Part shown: piece by piece, positions 15,240-24,579 of the stretch
Layout: each line of letters opens with the position of its first letter
Numbering within the stretch: the stretch's first letter is position 1
Source: Opitutia bacterium
Lineage (GTDB): Bacteria; Verrucomicrobiota; Verrucomicrobiia; Opitutales; Opitutaceae
DNA: 64,000 nucleotides
NCBI GenBank assembly: GCA_947474365.1
Contig: CANJIU010000009.1
Location: 1-64,000 of the forward strand
Reading direction: 5' to 3'
The notes under the pieces: generated by a model
The model's input: only the letters and a program-made list of their open reading frames with translations
What the model was told of the DNA's origin: nothing
Database searches by the model: none
Program-made: the position numbers and the translations under genes

Positions 15240-18184
15240 AACTCCTTCAGCCCTCGTCGGCCAAAGTACTCTTCGCCGCAGCGCTCGTTGCGGCGGGTCT
15301 CTTCCCGCTGCGCGCGGCGCCGCTCACGGGCGAACCGGAAATTCAACGCAAACCGCTGACGCCGGCAGAAGCATTGAAGTCGTTTCGCCTCGACCCCGGC
15401 CTGCGGATTGAACTCGTCGCTTCCGAGCCCTTGATCACCGACCCGGTCGACGTCGCCTTTGACGAGGCCGGCCGGATGTTCGTGGTGGAAAACAACGGTT
15501 ACAACAGAGAGAAGATCACACCCCGCTCCCGCATCCGCCGCCTCGAGGACACCGACGGCGACGGGGTCATGGATCGCGGGACAATATTTGCCGACGACCT
15601 TGATTACGCGCAGGGCGTGCTGTGCATCAAGGATGGGCTCATCGTCACGACCAACACCGGCATCCTTTTCCTCCACGACCTCGATGGCGACGGACGGGCC
15701 GATCGAACCGACGTGCTTTTCAAGTGCGCGCCATCGATCTACATCGACCGGCAGATGTCCGCCCCGCGCCGCGGCGTCGACAACTGGGTCTACATCAACC
15801 TCGGACTCTTCAAACAGGAATTGACGCCGACTTCGGCCCCGGATCGCCCCGTGACCCTCACAAGCAACTTTCGCTTTCATCCCGGCACCGGCGAGTTTGA
15901 GGCCGCGGCCGGCGCCGGGCAGTTTGGCAAGGCGTTCGACGACTGGGGGAGGCAGTTCTTCAGCACGAATCGAAATCCCGGATTGTTCGCGGTACTGCCG
16001 CGGTCCTACCTGACGCGAAATCCCGCCGCCTTTCTCACCCGCAGCGAAGACGAGGTCGTGCAGGGCGGAAACGAAGGTAAAGTCTATCCGCTGCAGAATT
16101 TCCGCACGACTTCCAGCGCCCACGCCGGCACGTTCACGGCGGCTTGCGGCACCGGTGTCTACCGCGGTGACTGGCTCGGAGCAGAGTATGTGAACAATCT
16201 CTTTGTCTGCGAACCGACCGGGGCGCTCATCTCGCGCTGGATTCTGGAACCTTCCGGGCCAAGCTTCACCACCCGCCGTGCGACACCCGGCCGGGAATTC
16301 CTCGCGAGCAACGACGAATGGTTCCGTCCGGTGAACACGACAACCGGACCCGACGGCGCGTTCTACGTAATCGACATGTATCGGCGTTTTCTGGACGGCA
16401 CGCGGTTCTTCCCCGATGACTATGTCGCCGCCAACGACATGGGCGCCGGTTCGGACCGCGGGCGGATCTACCGCGTCGTGCCGGCGACGACCGGACCACG
16501 GATGAAATTCACCCCGGTACCCGCGGAACCGGCGAAGCGCGTCGCACTGCTCGAGCACGCCAACGGCTGGCAGCGCGACACCGCCCAGCGCCTTCTGGTC
16601 GAATCCGGCGATGCAACCGCGGTTCCCGCGCTTGAGCGCCTTCTACGCCAGAGCCGGTTCGCGCAGGCGCGGCTCCATGCCTTGTGGACGATTGAGGGAC
16701 TAAACCGGCTCACCGCCGGGCACGTGGAACACGCGTTGAACGACTCCGAAGCCGGAGTCGTGGAAAATGCGCTGTGGCTTGCGCCGCGCTTCCTCGGGAC
16801 GAACGAGGCGCTCCGAAAAAAGGTCGTGCTGCTCGCATCGGAAGCGAGGCCAAGAGTGCGTTTTGCCGCACTGCTCGCGATTGGGGGGATCGAGGGAGCT
16901 GAGGCCGAGCGCGCGCTGGTGCAGGCGGGGGTACAGGACGCTGACGATCCTTGGATGCGGACCGCGATCTTCAGTTCGCCACTGACGACGTCGGGTCGCG
17001 TACTCTCGTCCCTGCTGGGCAATCCGGCGGTCCGTTCGCGGGGTTCCCGTGGCGACATCGAACTGGCGAACGGCCTGGCGCTCATCCTCGCCGCCGGGGG
17101 AAAGCCCGCCGAGTTGAAACCCGCACTCGCTGTGTTGAGCGGAGGTAACGGCGACACCGGAGGCGAATGGTGGAAGATGGCAGTGCTCGGCGGAATTTCA
17201 GAGGGATTGCGGCGCCAAACCGCAGCAGGGATGCCCAAGAGTGTTTCCGCACTGCTGGCGAATCCTCCGCCGGAACTGGCCGGTTCGCTGGACGGGGTGC
17301 GACGGGCGGCAGCTTCCGCGAGCATCGTGCTCAAGGATCGGACGCGGCCCATCAGCGAGCGGCTGGCCGCGATCTCCCTGCTCGAACACGCACCCAAGGA
17401 AGACGTGAATTTGTTGGTCGCGCCACTGATGAACCGACGGGAACCCGCGGAGATCCAGCGCGCGATGGTCGACGTCCTCCGACATCTGAATCGCGCGGCG
17501 ATTTCGCCCGTTCTTTATGCGAGCCTAGGGGAGATGGGAACGGTGGCCCGCACCGGCGCGATCCAGTATCTCCAGCAAAGCCCGGCCGAACTGCTCAAGA
17601 ACATCAAGGCCGGCCGCCTCAGTCCGGCGTTGATCGATGCCAACGGGCGCTGGGGCATCTTGAATTCCAAGGACAACAACGTGCGGGCGCTCGGCCAGGA
17701 AATCTTCGGCCGCACCGAAGGCGACCGAAAGCAACTCGTCCGCCGCTACACGAGTGCGCTCAAGGAACTCACCGGCTCCGCGTCGCAAGGGAAGGCCATC
17801 TTCCAGCAAACCTGCACCGTTTGTCACCGCTTTCGCGGGGAAGGCAACGACGTCGGACCGGATATCACCGACGTGAGAATCAAGACTCCGGAGATGTTGC
17901 TGTCCGACATTCTCGATCCAAACCATTCGATCGAACCCCGCTGGGAGGCGCACACGATGCAAGTCGAGGGCGGCCGTACCATCGTGGGAATCATTGTCAG
18001 CGAGACGAACGACGCCCTCGTCGTGCGCGGAGTCACCGGCACGGATACGCTCCCGCGCGCCAGCATTCTTGCGAGCACCTCCCTTGGAGTTTCGCTCATG
18101 CCCGAGGGGCTGGAAGGAACCTTGAACGAAAAGCGAATGGCCGACTTGCTGGCCTACCTCCGCAGCGACCCTGATAAAAAATGA
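15236..18184 (+). CDS. PVC-type dehydrogenase propeller / HEAT / CxxCH cytochrome (1)
   Basis: A 982-residue exported protein of the family named for PVC bacteria, combining a membrane-bound dehydrogenase-like domain with a haem-binding domain. Signal peptide (about 1-29); beta-propeller with PQQ-dehydrogenase/GDH-like character (about 45-420: FRLDPGLRIELVASEP, DPVDVAFDEAGRMFVVEN, VIDMYRRFLDG); HEAT repeats (about 430-800); and a C-terminal cytochrome c domain with CTVCH (Cys860, Cys863, His864) and a candidate distal Met in SLMPEGLEG. A plausible role is oxidation of a sugar or alcohol in the periplasm with electrons passed to haem c, but the substrate is unknown. It overlaps the preceding and following sulfatase genes by four bases each. 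Confidence 0.88.
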   Translation: MKLLQPSSAKVLFAAALVAAGLFPLRAAPLTGEPEIQRKPLTPAEALKSFRLDPGLRIELVASEPLITDPVDVAFDEAGRMFVVENNGYNREKITPRSRIRRLEDTDGDGVMDRGTIFADDLDYAQGVLCIKDGLIVTTNTGILFLHDLDGDGRADRTDVLFKCAPSIYIDRQMSAPRRGVDNWVYINLGLFKQELTPTSAPDRPVTLTSNFRFHPGTGEFEAAAGAGQFGKAFDDWGRQFFSTNRNPGLFAVLPRSYLTRNPAAFLTRSEDEVVQGGNEGKVYPLQNFRTTSSAHAGTFTAACGTGVYRGDWLGAEYVNNLFVCEPTGALISRWILEPSGPSFTTRRATPGREFLASNDEWFRPVNTTTGPDGAFYVIDMYRRFLDGTRFFPDDYVAANDMGAGSDRGRIYRVVPATTGPRMKFTPVPAEPAKRVALLEHANGWQRDTAQRLLVESGDATAVPALERLLRQSRFAQARLHALWTIEGLNRLTAGHVEHALNDSEAGVVENALWLAPRFLGTNEALRKKVVLLASEARPRVRFAALLAIGGIEGAEAERALVQAGVQDADDPWMRTAIFSSPLTTSGRVLSSLLGNPAVRSRGSRGDIELANGLALILAAGGKPAELKPALAVLSGGNGDTGGEWWKMAVLGGISEGLRRQTAAGMPKSVSALLANPPPELAGSLDGVRRAAASASIVLKDRTRPISERLAAISLLEHAPKEDVNLLVAPLMNRREPAEIQRAMVDVLRHLNRAAISPVLYASLGEMGTVARTGAIQYLQQSPAELLKNIKAGRLSPALIDANGRWGILNSKDNNVRALGQEIFGRTEGDRKQLVRRYTSALKELTGSASQGKAIFQQTCTVCHRFRGEGNDVGPDITDVRIKTPEMLLSDILDPNHSIEPRWEAHTMQVEGGRTIVGIIVSETNDALVVRGVTGTDTLPRASILASTSLGVSLMPEGLEGTLNEKRMADLLAYLRSDPDKK

Positions 18185-19662
18185 AACCAACGAGGCTCTT
18201 CCCCATCGCCGCGCTGCTAGCGCTCGTTATTGCGGCATCCGCCATCGGCGCAACGGCGTCGCGGCCCAATATTGTGTTTATTCTCGCCGATGATCTCGGC
18301 TCCGGCGACCTCGCGTGCTTTGGACATCCCGAAATCCAGACTCCGCATCTCGACGCACTCGCCGCCGGCGGCCTGAAGCTCACCCAATGCTATTCTGCGG
18401 CGGCGGTTTGCTCGCCGGCCCGCGCCGGTATCATGACGGGGCGCACGCCCTATCGGGTCGGAGTCTACAACGCGATTCCGTTCATGAGTCCGGCGCACCT
18501 GCCGCAATCCGAAGTCACCATTGCGACCCTTTTGAAGAATGCGGGCTATGCCACGGCACAGGTTGGGAAATGGCATCTCAACGGCTTTTTCAACCTCCCC
18601 GGCCAGCCGCAACCCGACGACCACGGTTTCGAACACTGGTTCGCCGTGCAGAACAATGCCCTGCCGAACCACAAGAACCCGTTCAACTTCGTGCGCAACG
18701 GCATTCCCCAGGGGCCCATCGAAGGCTACTCGGGAGGCATCGTCGCCGCGGAAGCCCTTCGCTGGCTGGCGACGGGGCGTGACAAGTCGAAGCCGTTCTT
18801 CCTCTACGTCGCTCTGAATGAACCACACGAGCCAATCGCCACCGATCCGCGCTTCAGCGCCCGCTACGCGAAGAATTACCCCGACGACCCGAGTCGGGTT
18901 GCCTACTACGGCAACGTCACGCAGATGGACGATGCGGTTGGGAAGATCCTGGCGGCGCTCAAGGAGCAGGGCCTCGCCGACAACACCCTGGTGTGGTTCA
19001 CCTCGGACAACGGCCCCGCTCGGACAAAATATCACAACGCGGGGTCGGCGGGCAGCCTCCGTGGCTACAAGGGGCTCATGTATGAGGGCGGCCTCCGCGT
19101 GCCCGGCATCGTGCGCTGGCCGGCCCGGATCAAGGCGGGCATGACGAACGCAACTCCCGTGAGCGGCGTGGACGTGCTGCCGACCCTCTGCGATGTTGCC
19201 GGTCTGACCGCGCCCGCTGATCGCAAGCTCGACGGAACCAACGTCGCTCCGCTGTTCGCGGGCAATCCCGTGCGGCGGACCAAGCCGCTTTACTGGCAAT
19301 ACGCCTGGGCACCCGCCGGCCCCCAAACCGCGTTGCGCGACGGCCCGTGGAAAATTTTGGCGCGACTCGACGGCCCACGCCCGAAAGCAGGGGAATTTAC
19401 CGGAGCCCAAACCCAATTTCTAAAAACGGCCGGCCTGACGGATTTCGAACTCTATCACCTCGATCGCGATCCGACAGAAACGAAGGAGCTGAGCCGGACG
19501 GAACCTGCCAAACTGGAGGAACTCAAGTCCCTCCTGCTCGCCACGCAACAGGATGTGCGCAACGACGGCCCGGCCTGGCCGACGTTCAATGATCCTGGAT
19601 ACGAACAGAAGATGATCGTCTGGCCCAATTATCAGGCCAAGCCGCTGCCGCCAGCAAAGTAA
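18181..19662 (+). CDS. Exported formylglycine sulfatase 3
   Basis: A 493-residue S1-family sulfatase. The signal peptide is about residues 1-26. The first metal motif is the canonical ADDLGSGD, Cys77 in CSPAR is the formylglycine precursor followed by AGIMTG, GKWHLNG is the second signature and TSDNGPAR the later metal loop. CSPAR instead of CSPSR is an allowed variant, because the arginine is kept while the serine that assists in cysteine sulfatases is alanine; the effect on maturation is uncertain. The ATG overlaps the cytochrome stop by four bases. It resembles galactosamine-6-sulfatase-type enzymes in general layout, but substrate assignment is not justified from sequence reading alone. 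Confidence 0.92.
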   Translation: MKPTRLFPIAALLALVIAASAIGATASRPNIVFILADDLGSGDLACFGHPEIQTPHLDALAAGGLKLTQCYSAAAVCSPARAGIMTGRTPYRVGVYNAIPFMSPAHLPQSEVTIATLLKNAGYATAQVGKWHLNGFFNLPGQPQPDDHGFEHWFAVQNNALPNHKNPFNFVRNGIPQGPIEGYSGGIVAAEALRWLATGRDKSKPFFLYVALNEPHEPIATDPRFSARYAKNYPDDPSRVAYYGNVTQMDDAVGKILAALKEQGLADNTLVWFTSDNGPARTKYHNAGSAGSLRGYKGLMYEGGLRVPGIVRWPARIKAGMTNATPVSGVDVLPTLCDVAGLTAPADRKLDGTNVAPLFAGNPVRRTKPLYWQYAWAPAGPQTALRDGPWKILARLDGPRPKAGEFTGAQTQFLKTAGLTDFELYHLDRDPTETKELSRTEPAKLEELKSLLLATQQDVRNDGPAWPTFNDPGYEQKMIVWPNYQAKPLPPAK

Positions 19663-19677
19663 CCCCACCCATCGTTG

Positions 19678-22600
19678 ATGAAGTCCTCCTCGTTTCTTTT
19701 TTCCGCACTCCTCCTGCCCGCCGTCCTGTGGTCCGCCGACTGGCAGGCCACGGTCGTCCCCGGTTCGTGGGAGGCGAAGGGGCCGCCGTCCGCGAAGACC
19801 TATGACGGCGTCGCCTGGTATCGGACCTGGGTGAAACCCGCTGCCCTCTTCTTCACCGCGCACGAACGCAACCTGTACGAGGAATCGGTCACCGTGAATT
19901 TGAGCGACGTGGCCGACGCCCACGAGGTCTACGTCAACGGCGTGCGCATCGGCACAGGAGGACAGTTTCCCCCGGATTTCAAGAGCGGTCGGAGCGAGAT
20001 GCACCGTCACAAGGTGCCGGTCGGCACCCTGCGGAAGAACGAATGGAACGAAGTCGCCATCCGAATTTACAACCATTCGGGTCCTGGTGGCTTTCTCGGC
20101 GAGGCTCCGTTCATCATGACGTACAACCTCGAATGTGTGTTCGAGGGCCAATGGGAGTTCATGGCCGGTGACGGCTACCAACCGGGCAAGGCGCTCGTCG
20201 ACCGCCCCACGAGTTCATCGTTCGAGGAATTTCGCACCTCGAGCCGGGTCCTGGGCCGTTCCGCCCAATTGAACACCGGACCCAAGCTTTCGCCGGAGGC
20301 CTCTTTGGCGAAGATGAGTTCGGCCGACGACCTGCAGGTGGACCTCCTCCTGGCGGAACCGCTGGTGGCGCAGGGTACCCACATCAGCTTCGACGAACGC
20401 GGCCGCACGTGGATCACCCAGTACCGTCAATACCCCTATCCCGCCGGGATCAAGATGCTGAGTCGCGACAGTTTTTACCGCGCCAAATACGATCGGGTAC
20501 CGCTGCCGCCGCCCAATCATGATCGCGGGGCGGACATCATCTCGATCCACGAGGACACAACCGGCAATGGGGTGTTCGACAAGCACAAGGTATTTCAAGA
20601 CGGCCTTAACATGGCAAACGCCGCTGTCCGGGGGCTAGGCGGCATCTGGGTGATGAATCCTCCCTACCTGCTTTTCTATCCCGACAAGAATTTCGACGAT
20701 ATCCCGGACGGCCCGCCGGTCGTGCACCTGCAGGGCTTCGGCATGGAGGACACTCATTCCGTTTCGAACGGACTCATCTGGGGCGCCGACGGCTGGCTCT
20801 ATGGCGGCAACGGCAGCACCACGTCGAGCCGGGTGACGCGTCCGGGGCTGGACCCGGAGGGCGCGCCGGGCGTGTACTTCGAGGGCTGCATGATCTGGCG
20901 TTACCATCCGGAGACACGCGAATACGACATCTTCAGCGAGGGCTCCGGCAATCCATTTGGCCTCGAGATTGACGCCGAGGGCCGCCTCTACTCAGGACTG
21001 AACAGCGGAGCGTCACGGGGATGGCACTACGTCCAGGGTGGAATGTATCTGATGCAAGGCGTGAGCCCGGGCAAATTCGGCCCGCCCCGGAACCCCTATG
21101 CGTTTGGCGACTTGCCCAAGATGAACACGCTCACTCCCGTAAAGCGGTTTTCCCATTATGGCGCGTTTGCCGACGGGACCGCGATGCCGGCCCGCTACCA
21201 GAGTCATCTCTTCGCCCTCGACCCACTGCACAACGAGATCATCGACGTCGAGCGCAGGCCGCAGGGAGCGTCGTTCGAAACGAAGGATCTCGGCGTGGCG
21301 GTCTCGAGCAAGGATGTCGCCTTCCGGCCGATCTACATCGCGAACGCCCCTGACGGCTCCCTGTACGTGTCCGACATGTACGAGTACTACATCGCGCACG
21401 GACAGCACTATCAGAGCCAGATCGATCCGAGCACGGGACGCATCTACCGGGTACGGGGCAAGAACGCGCCGCTCGAACACGACACCAATTTGTTCGTGAA
21501 GACCTCGGCCCAATTGGTGGCGCTCCTCGCCCATCCGAACAAATGGCACCGCCTCACCGCGGCCCGCCTGCTCGGGGAACGCAAAGACACCAGCGTCGTT
21601 CCGCAGATTTCGGACATGCTCACGCGTGACAAGGGCCTGGGTGCCCTGGCCGCGATCTGGGCGCTACAACAGATGGGCGCGCTGACGGACGCGACCGCAC
21701 AGTCCGCCTTCCAGCACGTCAATCCCGCCGTGCGCCTTTGGGCCGTGCGCTTCGTGGGAGATAATTATGGCGTCAATCGCGGTCTCGGCGCACCTGGCAT
21801 CGGTTCCAATGGCGCACACGAACTGCCCCGGGCGACGATGACCGCGCTGTCAGAGCTCACCCAGCGCGAGCTGAACGCCGAAGTTCGGTCGCAGATCGCG
21901 TCGACCGCACGACGCCTGACGACCGGACAGGCACTGCAACTCGTTTCCCTCCTCTGCACGAACGTCGGCACGAGCACCGACCAGCCGGTTGCCGGTTCAA
22001 GCACCCTGACCGCACTCACGTCGACCTCGGGCGCGCACGACGCCGACGTCAACGATCCGTACATTCCCCTCCTCACCTGGTGGGTGCTGGAAGCCCATGT
22101 GAACCTCGATCGCGAGGCCGTGATCAATTTGTTCCGGCAGGCGGCGCTCTGGAATCAGCCGCTGGTGCAGCAACACCTGCTGCCAAGACTGATGAAGCGA
22201 TTCGCCATGGAAGGTCGGCGGCAGGATTTGCTGGCCTGCGCAAAATTGCTGCGGATGGCACCAACGCCCGCCCACACCGCGTTCCTGATGAAGGGATTTG
22301 AGGAGGCCTACCGCGGGCGGGAAACGGTCGGACTGCCCGACGAACTGATGCAGGCGTTGGTCGCCTCCGGCCAGACGCCGCTCGTCCTCCGGGTACGGCA
22401 GGGCGAGCAGGCCGCGATCGACGAGGCACTCACGATCATCAAGGACGCGAAGGCCAAGGTGCCTGATCGCGTCTTCTATGCGCGGGTCTTTGGCGAAGTG
22501 CCGGTCGAGGCCGCGGTTCCGGTCCTCCGCTCGGTCGCGGCGGGCAATCATCCGGCTCCGCTTCGCAAAACCGCACTGGTGTCGCTGATGATTTATGATC

Positions 22601-23319
22601 GACCGGACACCGGCTCGTGGGCCGCCGGATTCCTGCCGCAGGCCAAAGGTGAAGTCCAAACCGCCGCGTTGGCCCTCTTGGCCAGCCGTGCGGCGTGGAG
22701 CCTCGATCTCCTGCGCTCCGTGCAAGCTGGAAAGGTCCCCGCCAGCGCGATCCCGGCCGACATTGTGTCCCGGGTACGCGCCCATCGGGATCCCCAAGTC
22801 GCCGAACTCGTGGGCAAGGTGTTTCCCGAGCAGCCGAAGGCGCCCGCGACGAACTGGAATCCCCGCATCACGGAGATCGAAGCCATCCTGCAGGCCGGCC
22901 CCGGAAATCCCTATGCGGGTGAGGACACGTTCATTCAGCGCTGCGCGAGCTGCCACAAACTCTTCTTCAAGGGCGGAAAAATTGGCCCCGAGCTGACGAA
23001 CTACCAGCGGGACAACCTTGGCACGATGCTGATCAGTATCATCAATCCCAACGCGGAGATTCGCGAAGGATTCGAATACTACCTTCTTGAGACGAAGGAC
23101 GGCCGCAGTCTCAGTGGGTTTCTGGTCGAGCGCGACGCACAAGTCGTCGTGCTGCGCGGCCTGGAAGGCGAGGACATCGCGCTGCGACAATCGGAAGTGA
23201 AGGAACTCCGCCCGGTAGGCCGAAGCCTCATGCCCGAAGGGCTGCTCGAAGGTCTTGAACCTCAGCAATTGCGCGACTTTTTCGCCTACCTTCGCATCTC
23301 GCAGCCGATCTCCCGGTAG
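19678..23319 (+). CDS. PVC-type cytochrome with added N-terminal jelly-roll domain (2)
   Basis: A 1213-residue exported protein. After the signal peptide (about 1-18, ending LWSAD), residues about 20-170 look like the sugar-binding jelly-roll of glycosidase families (WYRTWVKP, VNLSDVADAHEVYVNG, NEVAIRIYNHSGPGGFLG). This is followed by a dehydrogenase-like propeller (about 200-580), HEAT-like helices (about 610-1040) and a C-terminal cytochrome c with CASCH (Cys1089, Cys1092, His1093) and SLMPEGLLEG as possible distal Met region. The smaller homologue at 15236 lacks the jelly-roll. The fusion suggests a haem oxidoreductase tethered to its carbohydrate. ATG 19678 is chosen over the TTG directly before it. 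It closes the long plus-strand run that began at 5088. Confidence 0.85.
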   Translation: MKSSSFLFSALLLPAVLWSADWQATVVPGSWEAKGPPSAKTYDGVAWYRTWVKPAALFFTAHERNLYEESVTVNLSDVADAHEVYVNGVRIGTGGQFPPDFKSGRSEMHRHKVPVGTLRKNEWNEVAIRIYNHSGPGGFLGEAPFIMTYNLECVFEGQWEFMAGDGYQPGKALVDRPTSSSFEEFRTSSRVLGRSAQLNTGPKLSPEASLAKMSSADDLQVDLLLAEPLVAQGTHISFDERGRTWITQYRQYPYPAGIKMLSRDSFYRAKYDRVPLPPPNHDRGADIISIHEDTTGNGVFDKHKVFQDGLNMANAAVRGLGGIWVMNPPYLLFYPDKNFDDIPDGPPVVHLQGFGMEDTHSVSNGLIWGADGWLYGGNGSTTSSRVTRPGLDPEGAPGVYFEGCMIWRYHPETREYDIFSEGSGNPFGLEIDAEGRLYSGLNSGASRGWHYVQGGMYLMQGVSPGKFGPPRNPYAFGDLPKMNTLTPVKRFSHYGAFADGTAMPARYQSHLFALDPLHNEIIDVERRPQGASFETKDLGVAVSSKDVAFRPIYIANAPDGSLYVSDMYEYYIAHGQHYQSQIDPSTGRIYRVRGKNAPLEHDTNLFVKTSAQLVALLAHPNKWHRLTAARLLGERKDTSVVPQISDMLTRDKGLGALAAIWALQQMGALTDATAQSAFQHVNPAVRLWAVRFVGDNYGVNRGLGAPGIGSNGAHELPRATMTALSELTQRELNAEVRSQIASTARRLTTGQALQLVSLLCTNVGTSTDQPVAGSSTLTALTSTSGAHDADVNDPYIPLLTWWVLEAHVNLDREAVINLFRQAALWNQPLVQQHLLPRLMKRFAMEGRRQDLLACAKLLRMAPTPAHTAFLMKGFEEAYRGRETVGLPDELMQALVASGQTPLVLRVRQGEQAAIDEALTIIKDAKAKVPDRVFYARVFGEVPVEAAVPVLRSVAAGNHPAPLRKTALVSLMIYDRPDTGSWAAGFLPQAKGEVQTAALALLASRAAWSLDLLRSVQAGKVPASAIPADIVSRVRAHRDPQVAELVGKVFPEQPKAPATNWNPRITEIEAILQAGPGNPYAGEDTFIQRCASCHKLFFKGGKIGPELTNYQRDNLGTMLISIINPNAEIREGFEYYLLETKDGRSLSGFLVERDAQVVVLRGLEGEDIALRQSEVKELRPVGRSLMPEGLLEGLEPQQLRDFFAYLRISQPISR

Positions 23320-23369
23320 GGCGCATCGGCGGTTTCGCTCCATTTCACATTTCACTCAAGTTCCCAAAC

Positions 23370-24368
23370 ATGAAAAAAATCAAATACGGTGTCATCGGGC
23401 TGGGCTGGTTCGGCGAAAAACACTGCGAGGCGCTCGCCGGGTTGCCCAACGTGGAGCTGCATTCACTCTGCACGCGCAATTCCGCGCGTCTCGCGGAAGT
23501 GGGCAGGACGTTCGGGGTCACGCGGCAATTCACCGACTACGCGCAGATGCTGGCCGATCCGGAGTTGGAGGCGGTCAGTGTCGTGACGATGTGGGACCAA
23601 CATGCGACGCCCACCCTCGCCGCGCTCAAGGCGGGCAAGCACGTGTTCCTCGAAAAGCCGATGGCCTCCAACCTGCCGGATTGCGATGCCATCGTCGCCG
23701 AGTCGAAACGGTCGAAGGGATTTTTCATGGTCGGCCATATCTGCCGATTCAATCCGCGCTACGCCGCAGCCAAACAGGAAATCGCCGCTGGCAAAATTGG
23801 GAAGATCGTTTCGCTCTACGCGCGGCGCAACCTGCCCGCCTTCGTGGGTGCACAGGTTCTGCCGAAAATTGGCCCAATCATCGGCGACGGCGTGCACGAC
23901 ACCGATCTCATGCTCTGGTACACGGGGGCGAAGATCGTCAGCGCCTACGCCCAGACGGTGAACATCCGGAAGTTCAAGAATCCCGATCTCGGCTGGACGA
24001 TGTATCGGTTCGACAGCGGCGCCGTCGGCGTGCTCGAGGACAATTGGTGCCTGCCCGACACCACGGCCTTTCAGATCGACGAGCGGATGGAAATCAACGG
24101 CACCGAGGGATCCATCTACATTCACGACACCCATCCGAATTTCTCGATTGTCGACAAGACCGGCTGGCACTCGCCCGACACGACCTACTGGCCGCTCCTT
24201 CACGGTGTGCGCTCCGGTGCGCTGCGCGAGGAACTGGCGTACTTCGCCACGTGCGTTGCGCAGGGTAATCGCCCAACCGTGATCACCGCCGAAGAATCAC
24301 GGGAGGCTGTTCGGGCCTGCCTCGCCGCCGAGGAATCCGCCGCCACCGGCAAGATCGTGCATCTGTGA
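23370..24368 (+). CDS. Cytoplasmic Gfo/Idh/MocA-family oxidoreductase
   Basis: A 332-residue NAD(P)-dependent oxidoreductase of the Gfo/Idh/MocA family, which oxidises or reduces sugars and cyclitols. The Rossmann fingerprint GVIGLGWFG is at residues 7-15, the family's catalytic EKP motif is in VFLEKPMAS (about 94), and the substrate-domain motif GDGVHDTDLM supplies Asp/His candidates. No signal peptide is present. It lies 50 bases after the preceding cytochrome gene and 211 bases before the epimerase gene, with a nested inverted repeat in that second gap. Substrate is unknown; a role in catabolism of the sugar released by the upstream locus is inferred from position. Confidence 0.9.
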   Translation: MKKIKYGVIGLGWFGEKHCEALAGLPNVELHSLCTRNSARLAEVGRTFGVTRQFTDYAQMLADPELEAVSVVTMWDQHATPTLAALKAGKHVFLEKPMASNLPDCDAIVAESKRSKGFFMVGHICRFNPRYAAAKQEIAAGKIGKIVSLYARRNLPAFVGAQVLPKIGPIIGDGVHDTDLMLWYTGAKIVSAYAQTVNIRKFKNPDLGWTMYRFDSGAVGVLEDNWCLPDTTAFQIDERMEINGTEGSIYIHDTHPNFSIVDKTGWHSPDTTYWPLLHGVRSGALREELAYFATCVAQGNRPTVITAEESREAVRACLAAEESAATGKIVHL

Positions 24369-24416
24369 GCTCACCTTCGCCAATGAGCCGCTCCCGCCGG
24401 AATAGCCGCAACCATG

Positions 24417-24552
24417 CAGTCGAGAGCTCAGAACTAAGAGCTGAGAGCCCAATTTCCAGAGCAGACGTGCTCGCTGCCCAACCTGAGGTCGAAGTTCGCC
24501 GTTCGGTTTTGCTCTCAGCTCTCGACACTCAGCTCTCGACTGAATTTCTACG
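24417..24552. repeat. Nested inverted repeat element
   Basis: Two perfect 12-base inverted repeats are nested: outer CAGTCGAGAGCT (24417-24428) with AGCTCTCGACTG (24531-24542), and inner AGAGCTGAGAGC (24437-24448) with GCTCTCAGCTCT (24511-24522). Together they could fold a large cruciform or RNA hairpin in the gap between the oxidoreductase stop and the epimerase start. Bases 24526-24552 recur with four mismatches at 52724-52750, which marks it as a dispersed element. Confidence 0.65.
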
Positions 24553-24579
24553 GAATAGAGTGTCATCAACCCGCACCGT

